NCBI GenBank assembly: GCA_963663945.1
Contig: OY760687.1
Span: 2,852,001-2,916,000, forward strand
From: Bin87 sp963663945
GTDB taxonomy: Bacteria; Chloroflexota; Dehalococcoidia; Lucifugimonadales; UBA3495
Direction: 5' to 3'
DNA: 64,000 nt
Notes under the pieces: generated by a model
The model's input: the letters and a program-made list of their open reading frames with translations, nothing else
Told to the model about the DNA's origin: nothing
The model's database searches: none
Part shown: positions 7,546-16,794 of the stretch, one piece after another
Layout of the letters: each line of letters begins with the position of its first letter
How positions within the stretch are numbered: the stretch's first letter is position 1
Position numbers and translations under genes: made by a program

Positions 7546-9168
7546 TCACCTGCCCGCACGGATGAAGTCAGCCACTCTTTCCGCAACCATTATCACCGCC
7601 GGATTGATCGGAGCACGCACCAGGTCGGGCATGATCGATGCGTCGACAATGCGCAGTCCTTCGATGCCATGAACCTTCCCATACTGGTCGACCACGGCCC
7701 ATGGATCGCCGGAGGGCCCCATCCTGCACGTACACGATATGTGCGAGTAGGTCGTCGCTTCCCGCAGCAGCCACTGGTCCAGGGCGTCGTCGCTCTCCAG
7801 GTCGCCGTCCTCAGGTTCAATGCGTCTGCCCAACATGGGAGCAAGTTCGTGCCGGTCCGCCAATTCCAAAGCCAGCCGAATGCCCGCCCGCAGCCGCTCC
7901 CGGTCGAAAGCCTCCGCAAGGTAGTTGTATCGCATCGATGGCTGGACCCGGTGGTCGGTCGAGGTCAGCGTCAACTCACCCTTGCTTTCCGGCAAGAGCA
8001 GGGCCACCATCATTTCAAAATACCGCACTGCGGAGTCCTGCCCAACCACCGGTGGCTCCTGCGCCTGCGCCCCCACCGGGGAAGTCCTGGCCCGAGGCGC
8101 CGCCGGCCCGGCGAGGTTGATGCCCAGATCGTTCCTCAGATGGGAGCCCGGAGCGGTCAGTCGCAATGCCGCGCTGCCTGCCCCACGATTGGAAGGAGCG
8201 GTAAATCCGTCGCCCACCTCCCACGTGACATAGACCTTCGGATGGTCTTTCAGATTGCGCCCCACGCCGGGCAGGTCGTGAACCACCGGGATACCCAGGC
8301 TCCGCAACTGCGCGGCCGGCCCGACTCCGGAGAGCAGCATCAAGTGCGGCGAGCCCACCGCGCCGGCGCTGAGGATGATCTGCTCGGCTTCAACGGCAAA
8401 CGTCTCGCCGCTGCTCTCCACCAGCAGACCAGTGGCCCGGTTCCCCTCGAATTGGATCCGCTGGACCTGGCAATTGGGACGCACCGTCAGGTTCAGACGA
8501 TGGCGGGCCTGGCTCAAATATCCCAGCGCTGTGCTGAACCTCACCCCGTTGTGGTTGTTGGTCACGCTCGGCCCGACGCCGTTGGAGTCCGGATGGTTGT
8601 GGTCGTCGGCCTCCTCGAACCCGCTGGCGCGACAGGCACTGAAGAAAGCCCTTTGCGCCGCGTCCCACGCCTCCGGATTGGAATGGTGGACGAACATGGG
8701 CCCTTCGGCGCCGTGATAGTCGCCGTGTTGGTCAACGTCCGTTTCCGATTTGCGAAAGAAGGTCAGTACCCTTTCGTAACTCCACTCATCATTACCCCGG
8801 GCGGCCCAGGCGTCGAAATCCTCGGGAACCCCCCGGTAGAAAGCCGAGGAGTTGATGGCGCTGGACCCGCCGGTGACTTTGCCCCGGGGCACCAGCATCG
8901 GCGGCGCCAGGTCGGTTGCAGTCGCTGTGAATTGCCAGTTGTGCGGGTCGGTGGTGAGCCAGTCCGGGTGGCCGGCGGCAGTTCGCACCGCCGGCGGTAC
9001 CGGCGCGGCCGCAAATCCGTACTTCAGCTCGTCGGGCAGCAGTTCGAAATCCGGATAGTCCGGCCCCGCTTCCAACAGCAGCACCGAACGCTCCGCATCT
9101 TCCGATAGTCTCGCCGCCAGCGCCGAGCCGGCAGACCCGGCTCCCACAATCACCACATCGTATTTCAT
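7546..9168 (-). CDS. GMC-family FAD-dependent alcohol oxidoreductase (copy 2)
   Basis: 540 aa. VGAGSAGSALAARL FAD motif at the N-terminus, LLLEAGPDYPDF, GGSSAINSSAFYRG signature, SAGAVGSPHLMLLSGVGP, C-terminal HISCTCRMGPSGDPWAV (catalytic His) and PINPAVIMVAERV (Asn at the second site). The usual GTCRMG appears as CTCRMG here. GAGGGA upstream supports the start. It has a longer insertion around residues 320-350 (Ala/Pro-rich) than the other GMC copies. Likely in one transcript with the SDR. Confidence 0.93.
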   Translation of the reverse strand: MKYDVVIVGAGSAGSALAARLSEDAERSVLLLEAGPDYPDFELLPDELKYGFAAAPVPPAVRTAAGHPDWLTTDPHNWQFTATATDLAPPMLVPRGKVTGGSSAINSSAFYRGVPEDFDAWAARGNDEWSYERVLTFFRKSETDVDQHGDYHGAEGPMFVHHSNPEAWDAAQRAFFSACRASGFEEADDHNHPDSNGVGPSVTNNHNGVRFSTALGYLSQARHRLNLTVRPNCQVQRIQFEGNRATGLLVESSGETFAVEAEQIILSAGAVGSPHLMLLSGVGPAAQLRSLGIPVVHDLPGVGRNLKDHPKVYVTWEVGDGFTAPSNRGAGSAALRLTAPGSHLRNDLGINLAGPAAPRARTSPVGAQAQEPPVVGQDSAVRYFEMMVALLLPESKGELTLTSTDHRVQPSMRYNYLAEAFDRERLRAGIRLALELADRHELAPMLGRRIEPEDGDLESDDALDQWLLREATTYSHISCTCRMGPSGDPWAVVDQYGKVHGIEGLRIVDASIMPDLVRAPINPAVIMVAERVADFIRAGR

Positions 9169-9252
9169 GGTTTCCCTCGGGTTGAATTCACTCGATTAAA
9201 CATCAAAGGGGTCAGATTGGTTATGGACACCGACGCCCAGCAATTGCGTGGC

Positions 9253-10413
9253 TTAACGAAGTGGTTGGCGCCGGTGGTCGCAGACATTCGCTTCCCAGAT
9301 GTTCTCGGTCAGGGTCGCATCGTGGTCGTCCGTCACGAAAATCCCGCACTCCCGGGATGCCAAAATCTGATTGCCCGAGATCGTGTATCGACGCCGGTGG
9401 TTGCCCGCGTTTGCCGACGCTTGACGTGCCGGGTCGCTCCAGAGCCGGATGCCGTTGCGATTGCCTTCGATGCGGTTGTCCTCGATGGCATTGCCCTGCC
9501 CGTGTTCAATGGCAATGCCATCGAAACGGTTGGCTCGTATTTCGTTCCCCCGGACCGTCGAGTTGGTCGAATAGCCCAGCCAGAACCCATAGTTTGAATA
9601 GTTGGCGACGTTGCCCTCAAAGACGTTGCCCGAGCAAAACACCGCTTCAACGGCATTGTTGGGCGAATAACTGGCGTCATTGTGCGCTATGAAATTGTCA
9701 TTGGAAGGTTCACCGTGGTGCCCCCGGATGAAAAACCCGTCGCCGCTATACCGCAGGCTGTTGCCGGTTATCCGGTTGTGGTTCGAGCCGTCCTCCAGCA
9801 ATATGCCCGCAGAGTCTGCGGTATCGCACCAGAAACGGTCGGTGTAGCGGATGCAGTGCTCGGCCTGATTGTCCAGCACCTGGTTGTGGCTGGACTTCAG
9901 CAGGTAAATGCCCACGTTACCGCAGTGGGAAGCGCGGTTCCCTGAGATCACGTTGTGTTCCGACCGCACCAGGTTGATGCCGTTGAAGTTGTTGCCGGTC
10001 TGATTGTTCTCGATGACGCTGTTCCGTACCCCGCGAAGATAGATGCCGCCGCCGAACCCCTCCTCCACAGGCGTCTCGACATCGGGCAGCCAGCCGGCGT
10101 CCACGGGGTTCGCGTTGTCCGACACCACGCAGCCCCGGATGCTGAGGTTGCTCACGTTCTCCGCGCGCATCCCGTAGTGAAACCCGATCACGATGCCGTT
10201 GGCGATCGTTACGTCCCGGCAGTCGTGGACCCAAATCCCGACGCCGCCCTTCCGTTCACCATCCAGCACCACGCCGGAAAGATCCAGAGTCACCCCGTCG
10301 GTGCAGATTTCAATGACCGTTCCGGTCGAGGCCGGCGTAGCAAGTCCCGGGTGCTGGGACGGTTCGAAAGTGTCCCGGGTGTACCTGTCCGGGACCAGGC
10401 GGACGCAGGTCAT
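9253..10413 (-). CDS. right-handed parallel beta-helix (NosD-like) protein
   Basis: 386 aa composed of repeated ~22-residue PbH1 turns of the form N-x-I-x-G-N-x-x..GI. Representative turns include VIENNQTGNNFNGINL, NVISGNRASHCGNVGIYL and SGDGFFIRG. Such folds occur in polysaccharide lyases, carbohydrate epimerases and NosD-type proteins. No signal peptide is visible; it starts at the only in-frame ATG after an upstream stop and has no good ribosome site. Function not assigned; a carbohydrate-processing role would fit the catabolic setting. Confidence 0.8.
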   Translation of the reverse strand: MTCVRLVPDRYTRDTFEPSQHPGLATPASTGTVIEICTDGVTLDLSGVVLDGERKGGVGIWVHDCRDVTIANGIVIGFHYGMRAENVSNLSIRGCVVSDNANPVDAGWLPDVETPVEEGFGGGIYLRGVRNSVIENNQTGNNFNGINLVRSEHNVISGNRASHCGNVGIYLLKSSHNQVLDNQAEHCIRYTDRFWCDTADSAGILLEDGSNHNRITGNSLRYSGDGFFIRGHHGEPSNDNFIAHNDASYSPNNAVEAVFCSGNVFEGNVANYSNYGFWLGYSTNSTVRGNEIRANRFDGIAIEHGQGNAIEDNRIEGNRNGIRLWSDPARQASANAGNHRRRYTISGNQILASRECGIFVTDDHDATLTENIWEANVCDHRRQPLR

Positions 10414-10479
10414 AGGAGTTTTGTCGGGCCTCCCGCCATACGTCGACCTGCGTGCGGGTGCAAAAATCCGTCAGCGGGC

Positions 10480-10737
10480 TCAGTTCAGGCTCGGCCCGCC
10501 GCCGGATCCGCCGGAGATGAACCCCGGGTGGTCGTCCAAGTCCGAGGCGTCGTCCTGGTGCTTGCCCCGCAGAACGCAGTGCCCACAGACCTTGCACACC
10601 GGATGGCGGTTGGCAAACTTGGGATGAGGGATGTTGCACGTCGGACTCTCGGGACTCTCGCACCTGGGACACCCGTCACAACTGCGATGACCGGTGCCCT
10701 GGCCGGTCTGAGTTCGTGGCTCCAGTACTGTGACCAT
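10480..10737 (-). CDS. small cysteine-rich (zinc-ribbon-like) protein
   Basis: 85 aa. Two cysteine clusters, CDGCPRC followed by another Cys, then CKVCGHC, separated by about 20 residues: a pattern expected for a zinc ribbon or Fe-S knuckle. The C-terminus is acidic then Gly/Ser-rich. Start 10737 is preceded by a purine-rich GAGGGGAAGG. No family recognised. It lies between the beta-helix gene and a LigB dioxygenase on the same strand. Confidence 0.5.
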   Translation of the reverse strand: MVTVLEPRTQTGQGTGHRSCDGCPRCESPESPTCNIPHPKFANRHPVCKVCGHCVLRGKHQDDASDLDDHPGFISGGSGGGPSLN

Positions 10738-10840
10738 GTTCGACGCCTTCCCCTCGGTTTGTGGACACGGTGGCCGCCGCACCGGGATCAACGCCCGGTG
10801 CGGCTGGCTTTTGGCCTATCGACTGCTGCAAGGCACGATA

Positions 10841-11812
10841 TCAGTTCCAGATCGCTGCCACGCGATACGCCAGCTGGGTGTTTGACTCCCGCACGTCAAC
10901 GATCTCGGCCGGAACGTCGCCCAGGATCCCCAACGCGATGATCCAGTTCAGGATCTCATGGTCTCCAGAGTCCTGGATCTCCTCGGGGGTCAGTTCCGCC
11001 AGCTTGCTCCCGTCGCCGGACCGCACCATTTCCAGATAGCGGCGGTCGGTCTCGACGTCAATCTCTCGGCACTGGAATTTGTGGGCCAGGAAACTGTGCG
11101 ACCAACTGGACGATGCCACCACGGCGACCCGCTCGTCCCGGGTGTCCAGGAACCGCCGGATCCCCTGCCCCAGTTGGTAGCAGCGCTTGGGAGTCGGACG
11201 CGGCGGATAGTCGGGGCCAGCCTCTTCGCCATAGCAGTTGACAAACAGGGGCAGCAGCGGGAACTTGCCCTCCGGGTCCAGAAACACCAGCGGGTTGATG
11301 ATGGCGTGGGCCAGTCCCCAATCCCAGCCCTTGAGGGCGCTGGAAGAGGCCATGTCGAACCCGTCCCGGATCAGGAAGTTGCGCAGGTCGCGCGAAAACT
11401 CCTTGGGACACTGGAAGGTGAACTTCGTTTCGGGCTCGGCGTCCCACAGGTTGGTGCGGGCCGCGCCGCGCTGGAAGGGATACCCGTCGACTTCAGCGCC
11501 GGTGTACAGGCAGAAGGGAGGCAGGTTGTCCTGCAGGAAGTTCTCCGCCTGGTCGTCGCCGATCACCAACAGGACGTCCGGCTCCCACTCGTGGAGGCGG
11601 TCGCGCATGACCTTGAAGGAATCGATGATCTTCTGCTGGTCGCTGATGTCACGGCTCAGTCCGTTATCGTCTCCCAGCTCTTTAACCAGTTGGGCGGGAA
11701 TCTCGTAGCCGGGCACTCGGGCGAATACGCGCTCCCGACCCGTGGCCCATACCTCGGGCGGCGTCAGGATGATGGGGCCGTGAGAACAGCCCAGACCCAG
11801 TAGTTCAGCCAT
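10841..11812 (-). CDS. LigB-type extradiol ring-cleavage dioxygenase (copy 1)
   Basis: 323 aa, subunit B family of protocatechuate 4,5-dioxygenase/DODA: non-haem Fe(II) enzymes that cleave catechols beside the hydroxyl groups. Motifs: GLGCSHGP (first metal His), LLVIGDDQAENF, GLAHAIINPL, PPRPTPKRCYQLGQGI, and SSSWSHSFLAHK (catalytic His). The usual second-position HE of GDDQHE is AE here, unlike the copy at 60.8 kb, so activity or substrate may differ. AGGAGG 6 nt before 11812 fixes the start; an ATG 33 nt upstream is not used. Stand-alone, with no LigA-like alpha subunit. Confidence 0.85.
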   Translation of the reverse strand: MAELLGLGCSHGPIILTPPEVWATGRERVFARVPGYEIPAQLVKELGDDNGLSRDISDQQKIIDSFKVMRDRLHEWEPDVLLVIGDDQAENFLQDNLPPFCLYTGAEVDGYPFQRGAARTNLWDAEPETKFTFQCPKEFSRDLRNFLIRDGFDMASSSALKGWDWGLAHAIINPLVFLDPEGKFPLLPLFVNCYGEEAGPDYPPRPTPKRCYQLGQGIRRFLDTRDERVAVVASSSWSHSFLAHKFQCREIDVETDRRYLEMVRSGDGSKLAELTPEEIQDSGDHEILNWIIALGILGDVPAEIVDVRESNTQLAYRVAAIWN

Positions 11813-12024
11813 TTTTGTCCTCCTAACGAGCCGGAACCCTCGCACGATTTGGTGAATTTCCGCGATTGTAGGGACACGCGCGGAGGACTGTCAATTTGGA
11901 CCGGACCAACTTGGCGCACGACGTCGTGCGTCTGCTAGGCAAAATTCCGGAGGTCAGTCCACGGCTCGACGAATACCGGGTTTCACCAGTGGGAGTTGTC
12001 TGTTCCGGGTTGGATTTGCCCTTC

Positions 12025-13311
12025 TCAAGCGTCCTGGCCGGTTGTCGTCGCGATGGGCGGTCGCCTCTGCAACGTTAGAGTTACGATGGAGCCCATCCCG
12101 GCAGTCGATTCCAGGACCACGTTGCCGCCGTGTACGCGGGCCACCTCGGCCGCCTGGCACAGTCCCAGCCCGGCGCCCTGGTTGTCGCCCATCTTTGTGG
12201 TGAAGAACGGCGTCAGGGCCCTCTCCAACACCTCCGGCGTCATGCCGAATCCCTCATCCCTGATGGTAATGCAGCCCTCTTCCTCGTCGGCGTCGACTGA
12301 CACGGTGATATGGGCGTCTGACTTGCCGGTTCTCTCCACGGCTTCGCAGGCATTCTGGACCAGGTTCATCACTGCCAGGGCCATGCCTTCAGGCAGGGCG
12401 AGGCAGTGCGGGTCAGACGGGTCCTCCCGTACTTCGACCACGGGCTGCCTGCCGCCATTAACCGCAATGTAGGCGTCCAGAGCGGCTCGCACCGACTGCC
12501 GCACCAGCAAGTTCAGCCCGACTTCCTGCCAGGCTCCGCTGCTGGTTCCCAGGCTGAGCATGCCCTGAAGGACGCGGTCGGCGCGGCCGAGATTCCGACG
12601 GATGTGGTCCATGTTGGCGCGGAGTTCGTTGCTGATCTCCTCGATTTCCTCGTCGTCCCGGTTATCGCGATTGAGAGTCTCCATCAGTTCATCCAGCAGT
12701 TCGGCGGAGCCATCGCAAAAGTTGGAAACGAAGTTCAGTGGATTTCTGATCTCATGAGCCACGCCCGTGGCCAGGTCGATCATCTCGCCCAGTTTCTGCT
12801 GGGCCACGATCTGGTCCTGCGCCTCCTGGAGCTTGGACAAGGCCAGGTCCAGTTCCTGGTTCCGGGTTTCCAGGACGGCGTTGGCGGCGGCCAGCTCGTC
12901 GCCGAGCTTCTCCACCAGTTGCAGCCGGACGACCTCGATGGAACGCAGCCGCAGCGTTTCAAGCGCCTGGCACGCCTTGGACACTTCGTCGTTGCCGCGG
13001 GGCTCGATGCTATGCTCGTAGTCCCCCATGCCGAGTCGCCTGATCCAGGCCTCGACCGCTATTGTCCGGATGCCCACCGTCACCACCAGTACCGTCTTCA
13101 CAATGACTATGGTCCAAGACAAAGCCGACAGGGCGATCAGCGCCGCATTTCCCCACAGGACCGAGGTGACGAGCAGGGCTAGCAGCAGGACGTGCGTCAC
13201 CACGATCAGGAGAAAATGCTGAATCGAGTAACGCCGGGGGCTGAAGCGCGACATCCCGAAGGGGTCGTTACCCTCAATCAGCTGGTCGGGCGCGGTTTGT
13301 AAGTTGGCCAT
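12025..13311 (-). CDS. membrane sensor histidine kinase (orphan)
   Basis: 428 aa. Two TM helices at about 32-53 and 57-79 with almost no periplasmic loop, a HAMP-like linker, coiled coil (about 130-175), H-box GVAHEIRNPLNF with phospho-accepting His at about 186, N-box LVQNACEA, G1 DEGFGM and G2 GAGLGL. The near absence of an extracytoplasmic loop suggests sensing in the membrane or cytosol. No response regulator lies in the window, so its partner is elsewhere. GGGAG upstream of 13311 supports the start. Confidence 0.92.
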   Translation of the reverse strand: MANLQTAPDQLIEGNDPFGMSRFSPRRYSIQHFLLIVVTHVLLLALLVTSVLWGNAALIALSALSWTIVIVKTVLVVTVGIRTIAVEAWIRRLGMGDYEHSIEPRGNDEVSKACQALETLRLRSIEVVRLQLVEKLGDELAAANAVLETRNQELDLALSKLQEAQDQIVAQQKLGEMIDLATGVAHEIRNPLNFVSNFCDGSAELLDELMETLNRDNRDDEEIEEISNELRANMDHIRRNLGRADRVLQGMLSLGTSSGAWQEVGLNLLVRQSVRAALDAYIAVNGGRQPVVEVREDPSDPHCLALPEGMALAVMNLVQNACEAVERTGKSDAHITVSVDADEEEGCITIRDEGFGMTPEVLERALTPFFTTKMGDNQGAGLGLCQAAEVARVHGGNVVLESTAGMGSIVTLTLQRRPPIATTTGQDA

Positions 13312-13428
13312 CCGTCGCTCCCTATGGTGTTGCCCCCTATGGTTCGGGACGGGCCGATGGGTGACAGTTCAGACTTGATAATTTTCGTTGCCGACCGGAG
13401 CGCGAACCCTTGCGGCCGGCGTGCAACG

Positions 13429-13683
13429 TTAGTTTGATTGTTCAGGAATCAGGCCGGCCGCGACCAGCGCGTCGCGCAGGGCATCGCCCGAGATGGCGTG
13501 CCGGGCCGTCCATCCGGTGTCCGGCTGACCCGCAGTTCCGCGAGCCCACACGATGAGGACGCCGGCCTCCTCGTCCATGCTTTTCGGAATCGTGGAGTGC
13601 TCAATTTGGGATCTGGACACCATGGCCCATTCCTCGGTGGAAAACATGAGCCGATTGTTGCTGGTGGGCGCCGGTTCGGGCAT
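13429..13683 (-). CDS. conserved-looking small protein of unknown function
   Basis: 84 aa, no recognised domain. Contains WTARHAISGDALRDALVAAGLIPEQ at the C-terminus. A CAGGAGA site 8 nt upstream of ATG 13683 supports this start over the ATG at 13719. The first codons overlap nothing, and the gene follows the 6PGDH-like gene by 38 bp, so they are probably co-transcribed. No signal peptide or TM segment. Confidence 0.5.
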   Translation of the reverse strand: MPEPAPTSNNRLMFSTEEWAMVSRSQIEHSTIPKSMDEEAGVLIVWARGTAGQPDTGWTARHAISGDALRDALVAAGLIPEQSN

Positions 13684-13721
13684 TGAGTGTCTCCTGAATG
13701 GGATCTGGCTCAGGGCCATCG

Positions 13722-14627
13722 TCAGGTTTGGTCGCCGTCGTCTTCGCGTTCCGACACCTGCTGCGCCAGTTGTTGAATGGTCTCGATGAACGTCCGGTCG
13801 CGGTCCCGCGACTCGGGAAACTCTTCTCCCAGTGGCGTGCCGCCTATGAAACGGTACATTTCCGCCACGCCCTCAAACAGGTGCGGCGTCATCCCCAGCT
13901 CGGCGAAAGTGTCGCGGATTTCCTCCATCTCGCTGACCCAGCGGCGCGACCGCGGCGGCACGGTGGGAATGGTGCGTTCCATGCGCTGCAACACCGCCTG
14001 CTGGCCCGAAGCGAACTCTGCCAGCAGCGGTTCGGTCAGCCCCATCATCTCGGCGGCCATCAGCAACTGGGTATATAGCGCCCACGAACCCTTGGTCATG
14101 GCCGCGTAGCACATCTTTATGCCGGAAGCCTGACCCACCTCGCCGTCCAGCTTCAGCACTGTCAGGCCACAGTCGTTCAACTGCTCGAACTGCGCGGCGT
14201 ACTGCCCGGAGGCGTAGAAATGGGGGCTGTAGCCCGGCCGCGGCGGACCGCCGATTATCGACACGTCCACGAACCGCCCGCCGGCGTCAGAGATCAACGA
14301 CTCCAGGGTCCGCACGAGCTGAGGAGACACGGCGTTGCACTCCGCGAACAGGGTGTCTGCGCCCGTGGCTATCAGCGCGTCGGCGACCTGTTGGCATACG
14401 CCGGGCACCGCTGCTGACACGGTCATGGACATTATCAGGTCCGACCGCTGGACCAACTCCTCCATCGTCGCAACGTCGCGTATGCCAGCCTTCTGGGACA
14501 GGGCGCGCGTCCGTTCGCTGCGGCCGTCCAGGCAGGTGATGACGTCCAATTCGTTATCCCGGAGACGCTGACCAACGGCATGTCCCATGTCGCCGGGGCT
14601 CAATATAGCGACTGTGCTGATATCCAT
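13722..14627 (-). CDS. 6-phosphogluconate dehydrogenase-like NAD(P)-binding protein (DUF1932 C-terminus)
   Basis: 301 aa. N-terminal Rossmann domain (VAILSPGDMGHAVGQRL, a variant of GxGxMG in which the first Gly is SPG) as in beta-hydroxyacid dehydrogenases, then a helical C-terminal domain beginning near KMCYAAMTKGS that matches the DUF1932 type. The Lys in GIKMCYAAMTKG matches the catalytic lysine region of the family. Probably oxidises a beta-hydroxyacid; substrate unknown. Weak ribosome site. Confidence 0.8.
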   Translation of the reverse strand: MDISTVAILSPGDMGHAVGQRLRDNELDVITCLDGRSERTRALSQKAGIRDVATMEELVQRSDLIMSMTVSAAVPGVCQQVADALIATGADTLFAECNAVSPQLVRTLESLISDAGGRFVDVSIIGGPPRPGYSPHFYASGQYAAQFEQLNDCGLTVLKLDGEVGQASGIKMCYAAMTKGSWALYTQLLMAAEMMGLTEPLLAEFASGQQAVLQRMERTIPTVPPRSRRWVSEMEEIRDTFAELGMTPHLFEGVAEMYRFIGGTPLGEEFPESRDRDRTFIETIQQLAQQVSEREDDGDQT

Positions 14628-14782
14628 TAACGCAATCTCTCAACCAAAGTATGTAGCGGAAAAACTATAGCACAGATGTATCGCCCAGCCTCCTCGGACC
14701 GGTTGCGAACGAACCGTGAGACGGGGATACTGGGGCCGGAAAGCAAGACTTCACCATACGCCGGCAACGGCTGGAGCTGATC

Positions 14783-15664
14783 ATGGCATTCGCGCATCCC
14801 GAGTTTCTGGTATCCACCGACTGGCTGGCCGAGCATCTGGCCGATGCCGACGTCCGCGTCTTCGAGACCACCGTGTTCCTGCATAACGTCGAAGGCGGCG
14901 GCCGACGCGCCGAGTCGGGCCGGAGCGCGTATGAGACCGGCCACATTCCCGGCTCAGGCTTCCTCGACCTGCAGGTCGACTTCTCCGACAACGACCAGGC
15001 CTACCGTTTCATGATGCCCTCGCCGGCAGCCTTCGCGGAGGCCGCCGGTCGCCACGGCATATCGGACACCTCCACGCTGGTTCTGTACGACCGCCTCGGC
15101 TCGCAGTGGGCGGCGCGATTCTGGTGGATGTTCCGCTCGATGGGTGGCCGCAACGCGGTGGTGCTGGACGGCGGATTGCGCCGCTGGACCGCCGAGGGTC
15201 GGGCCACGTCAACCGATCCGGCGACCTACGGGCCCGCGTCCTTCAGCCCCACCGCAGACCCGGCGCGATTTGCCGACCTGGCCGAGGTCAAGGAGTTTAT
15301 CGAGTCCGGCACTGGCGGCGGCCGTTGCCTGATCAACGCCCTGGGACGCGATCAGCACAGCGGCGCCGACGGCGGCAGCGGCTACGGGCGCGCCGGCCAC
15401 ATCCCCGGCGCGACCAACGTCCCGTCGGGCGAGTTGACCGACTCGGATACCGGTCTGTTCCGGCCGCCCGACGAACTGGCAGCCCTGTTCGAAGGGGCCG
15501 GCGCAGATCGCGCGCAGCGGATCGTCACCTATTGCGGCGGCGGCATCGCCGCGTCCAACGACGCTTTCATCCTGGCCATGTTGGGCTACGAGAACGTCGC
15601 CGTGTACGACGCCTCCATGTCGGAGTACGCCGCCGACCCGTCTCTACCGTTGGTCGCCGACTGA
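14783..15664 (+). CDS. two-domain rhodanese-type sulfurtransferase
   Basis: 293 aa, tandem rhodanese domains as in thiosulfate/3-mercaptopyruvate sulfurtransferases. Domain 1 (about 8-140) has GHIPGS and DRLGSQWAARFWW but no Cys; domain 2 (about 165-290) has GHIPGATN and the active loop YCGGGIAA with Cys251. Transfers sulfane sulfur to a thiol acceptor or cyanide. First gene of a rightward operon with an LLM oxidoreductase (31-bp gap) and a LUD protein (37-bp gap). Confidence 0.9.
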   Translation: MAFAHPEFLVSTDWLAEHLADADVRVFETTVFLHNVEGGGRRAESGRSAYETGHIPGSGFLDLQVDFSDNDQAYRFMMPSPAAFAEAAGRHGISDTSTLVLYDRLGSQWAARFWWMFRSMGGRNAVVLDGGLRRWTAEGRATSTDPATYGPASFSPTADPARFADLAEVKEFIESGTGGGRCLINALGRDQHSGADGGSGYGRAGHIPGATNVPSGELTDSDTGLFRPPDELAALFEGAGADRAQRIVTYCGGGIAASNDAFILAMLGYENVAVYDASMSEYAADPSLPLVAD

Positions 15665-15695
15665 GGCAGCCGCATCGTCGCCAAGGAGGTGAGCC

Positions 15696-16757
15696 ATGAC
15701 CCAGGTCGCCACGCTGAACGATACCCTCGAGTTCGGGCTGTTCGACTGGATCGAATGGGACAAGTCGGCGCCCAGCGAGATCTTCGAAAACCGGCTGCGG
15801 ATGCTGGAGTACGCCGACCGCAGCGGGTTCTACAGCTACCACCTGGCCGAGCACCACATCACCCCGCTCAGCGTGTCGCCTTCGCCGGCGGTGTTCCTGG
15901 CCGCCGCGGCGCAGCGCACGTCGCGCCTGCGCCTGGGGCCACTGGTGTTCCTGCTGCCATTCTACAACCCCATCCGCCTCTACCACGAGATCTGCATGCT
16001 GGACAACCTCAGCAACGGACGCCTGGACCTGGGCGTCGGCCGCGGCGTTTCGCCCGTCGAGGCCGAGGAGTTTGGCGTCGACTTGGGCATCAGCTGGGAG
16101 ATGTTCAACGAGCAGATGGACATGTTCACCAGCGGCTTCACCACTGGGGTACTGAATTACCAGGGCAAGCATTACAACTACGAAGATATTGAACTCTGGA
16201 TAGCGCCCCACCAGAAGCCCTATCCGCCGCTGTGGTACGCCAGCAACAACCTCGAAACGGTGCCGTGGATGGCCCAGCACGGCTTCAACACCTGCACCGT
16301 GTTTGCCGACAACGCCGGCGTCAAGGCCCATTACGACCTGTACAAGCAGGTGTGGAATGCCGACCGGATGTCCGACGGGCTCAACAGCCACGTCACCGCT
16401 CCCAAGCTGGGGCTGGTGCGCCACATGTACATCGCCGACACTGACGCACAGGCCCGGGCCGAAGCCAGGGCGGCATACGGGACGTGGTTCCACAACATCG
16501 ACTACCTGTGGGCCAAGAACGGCCTCGACCGCCTGGGCGCCATGCGGGACTTCGATGCGCTGGAAGCCAAGGACGTGATCATCGTCGGCACCCCATCCAC
16601 AGTGCGTGAGCGCGTCCAGCATGCCATCGACGAAACCGGCATCAACTACTTCTGCCCGATACTAGCGTGGGGCGACCTGACCCCCGAACAAGTCATGCGC
16701 TCCATGACGCTGTTCGTCGACGAGGTCATGCCCAACCTGCGGCCCGGCATCCAGTAG
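15696..16757 (+). CDS. luciferase-like (LLM class) flavin-dependent oxidoreductase (copy 1)
   Basis: 353 aa TIM-barrel enzyme of the bacterial luciferase/alkanesulfonate monooxygenase superfamily using FMNH2 or F420. Motifs: FGLFDWIEWD N-terminal strand, YHLAEHH, LRLGPLVFLLPFYNPIRLYHEICMLDNLS (flavin pocket), GRLDLGVGRG. Excellent ribosome site (AAGGAGGTG). SAR202 bacteria are known for large expansions of this superfamily; the rhodanese next door hints at an organosulfur substrate, but this is inference. Confidence 0.92.
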   Translation: MTQVATLNDTLEFGLFDWIEWDKSAPSEIFENRLRMLEYADRSGFYSYHLAEHHITPLSVSPSPAVFLAAAAQRTSRLRLGPLVFLLPFYNPIRLYHEICMLDNLSNGRLDLGVGRGVSPVEAEEFGVDLGISWEMFNEQMDMFTSGFTTGVLNYQGKHYNYEDIELWIAPHQKPYPPLWYASNNLETVPWMAQHGFNTCTVFADNAGVKAHYDLYKQVWNADRMSDGLNSHVTAPKLGLVRHMYIADTDAQARAEARAAYGTWFHNIDYLWAKNGLDRLGAMRDFDALEAKDVIIVGTPSTVRERVQHAIDETGINYFCPILAWGDLTPEQVMRSMTLFVDEVMPNLRPGIQ

Positions 16758-16794
16758 CCCCGGCACGCGCGAGACCCGCGCAGGAGACCCGATA

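Noticed and set aside
6493..9108. 871-aa plus-strand open frame over the SDR and GMC genes
   Set aside because: Begins inside tRNA-Ala and is antisense to two clear genes; GC-rich shadow.
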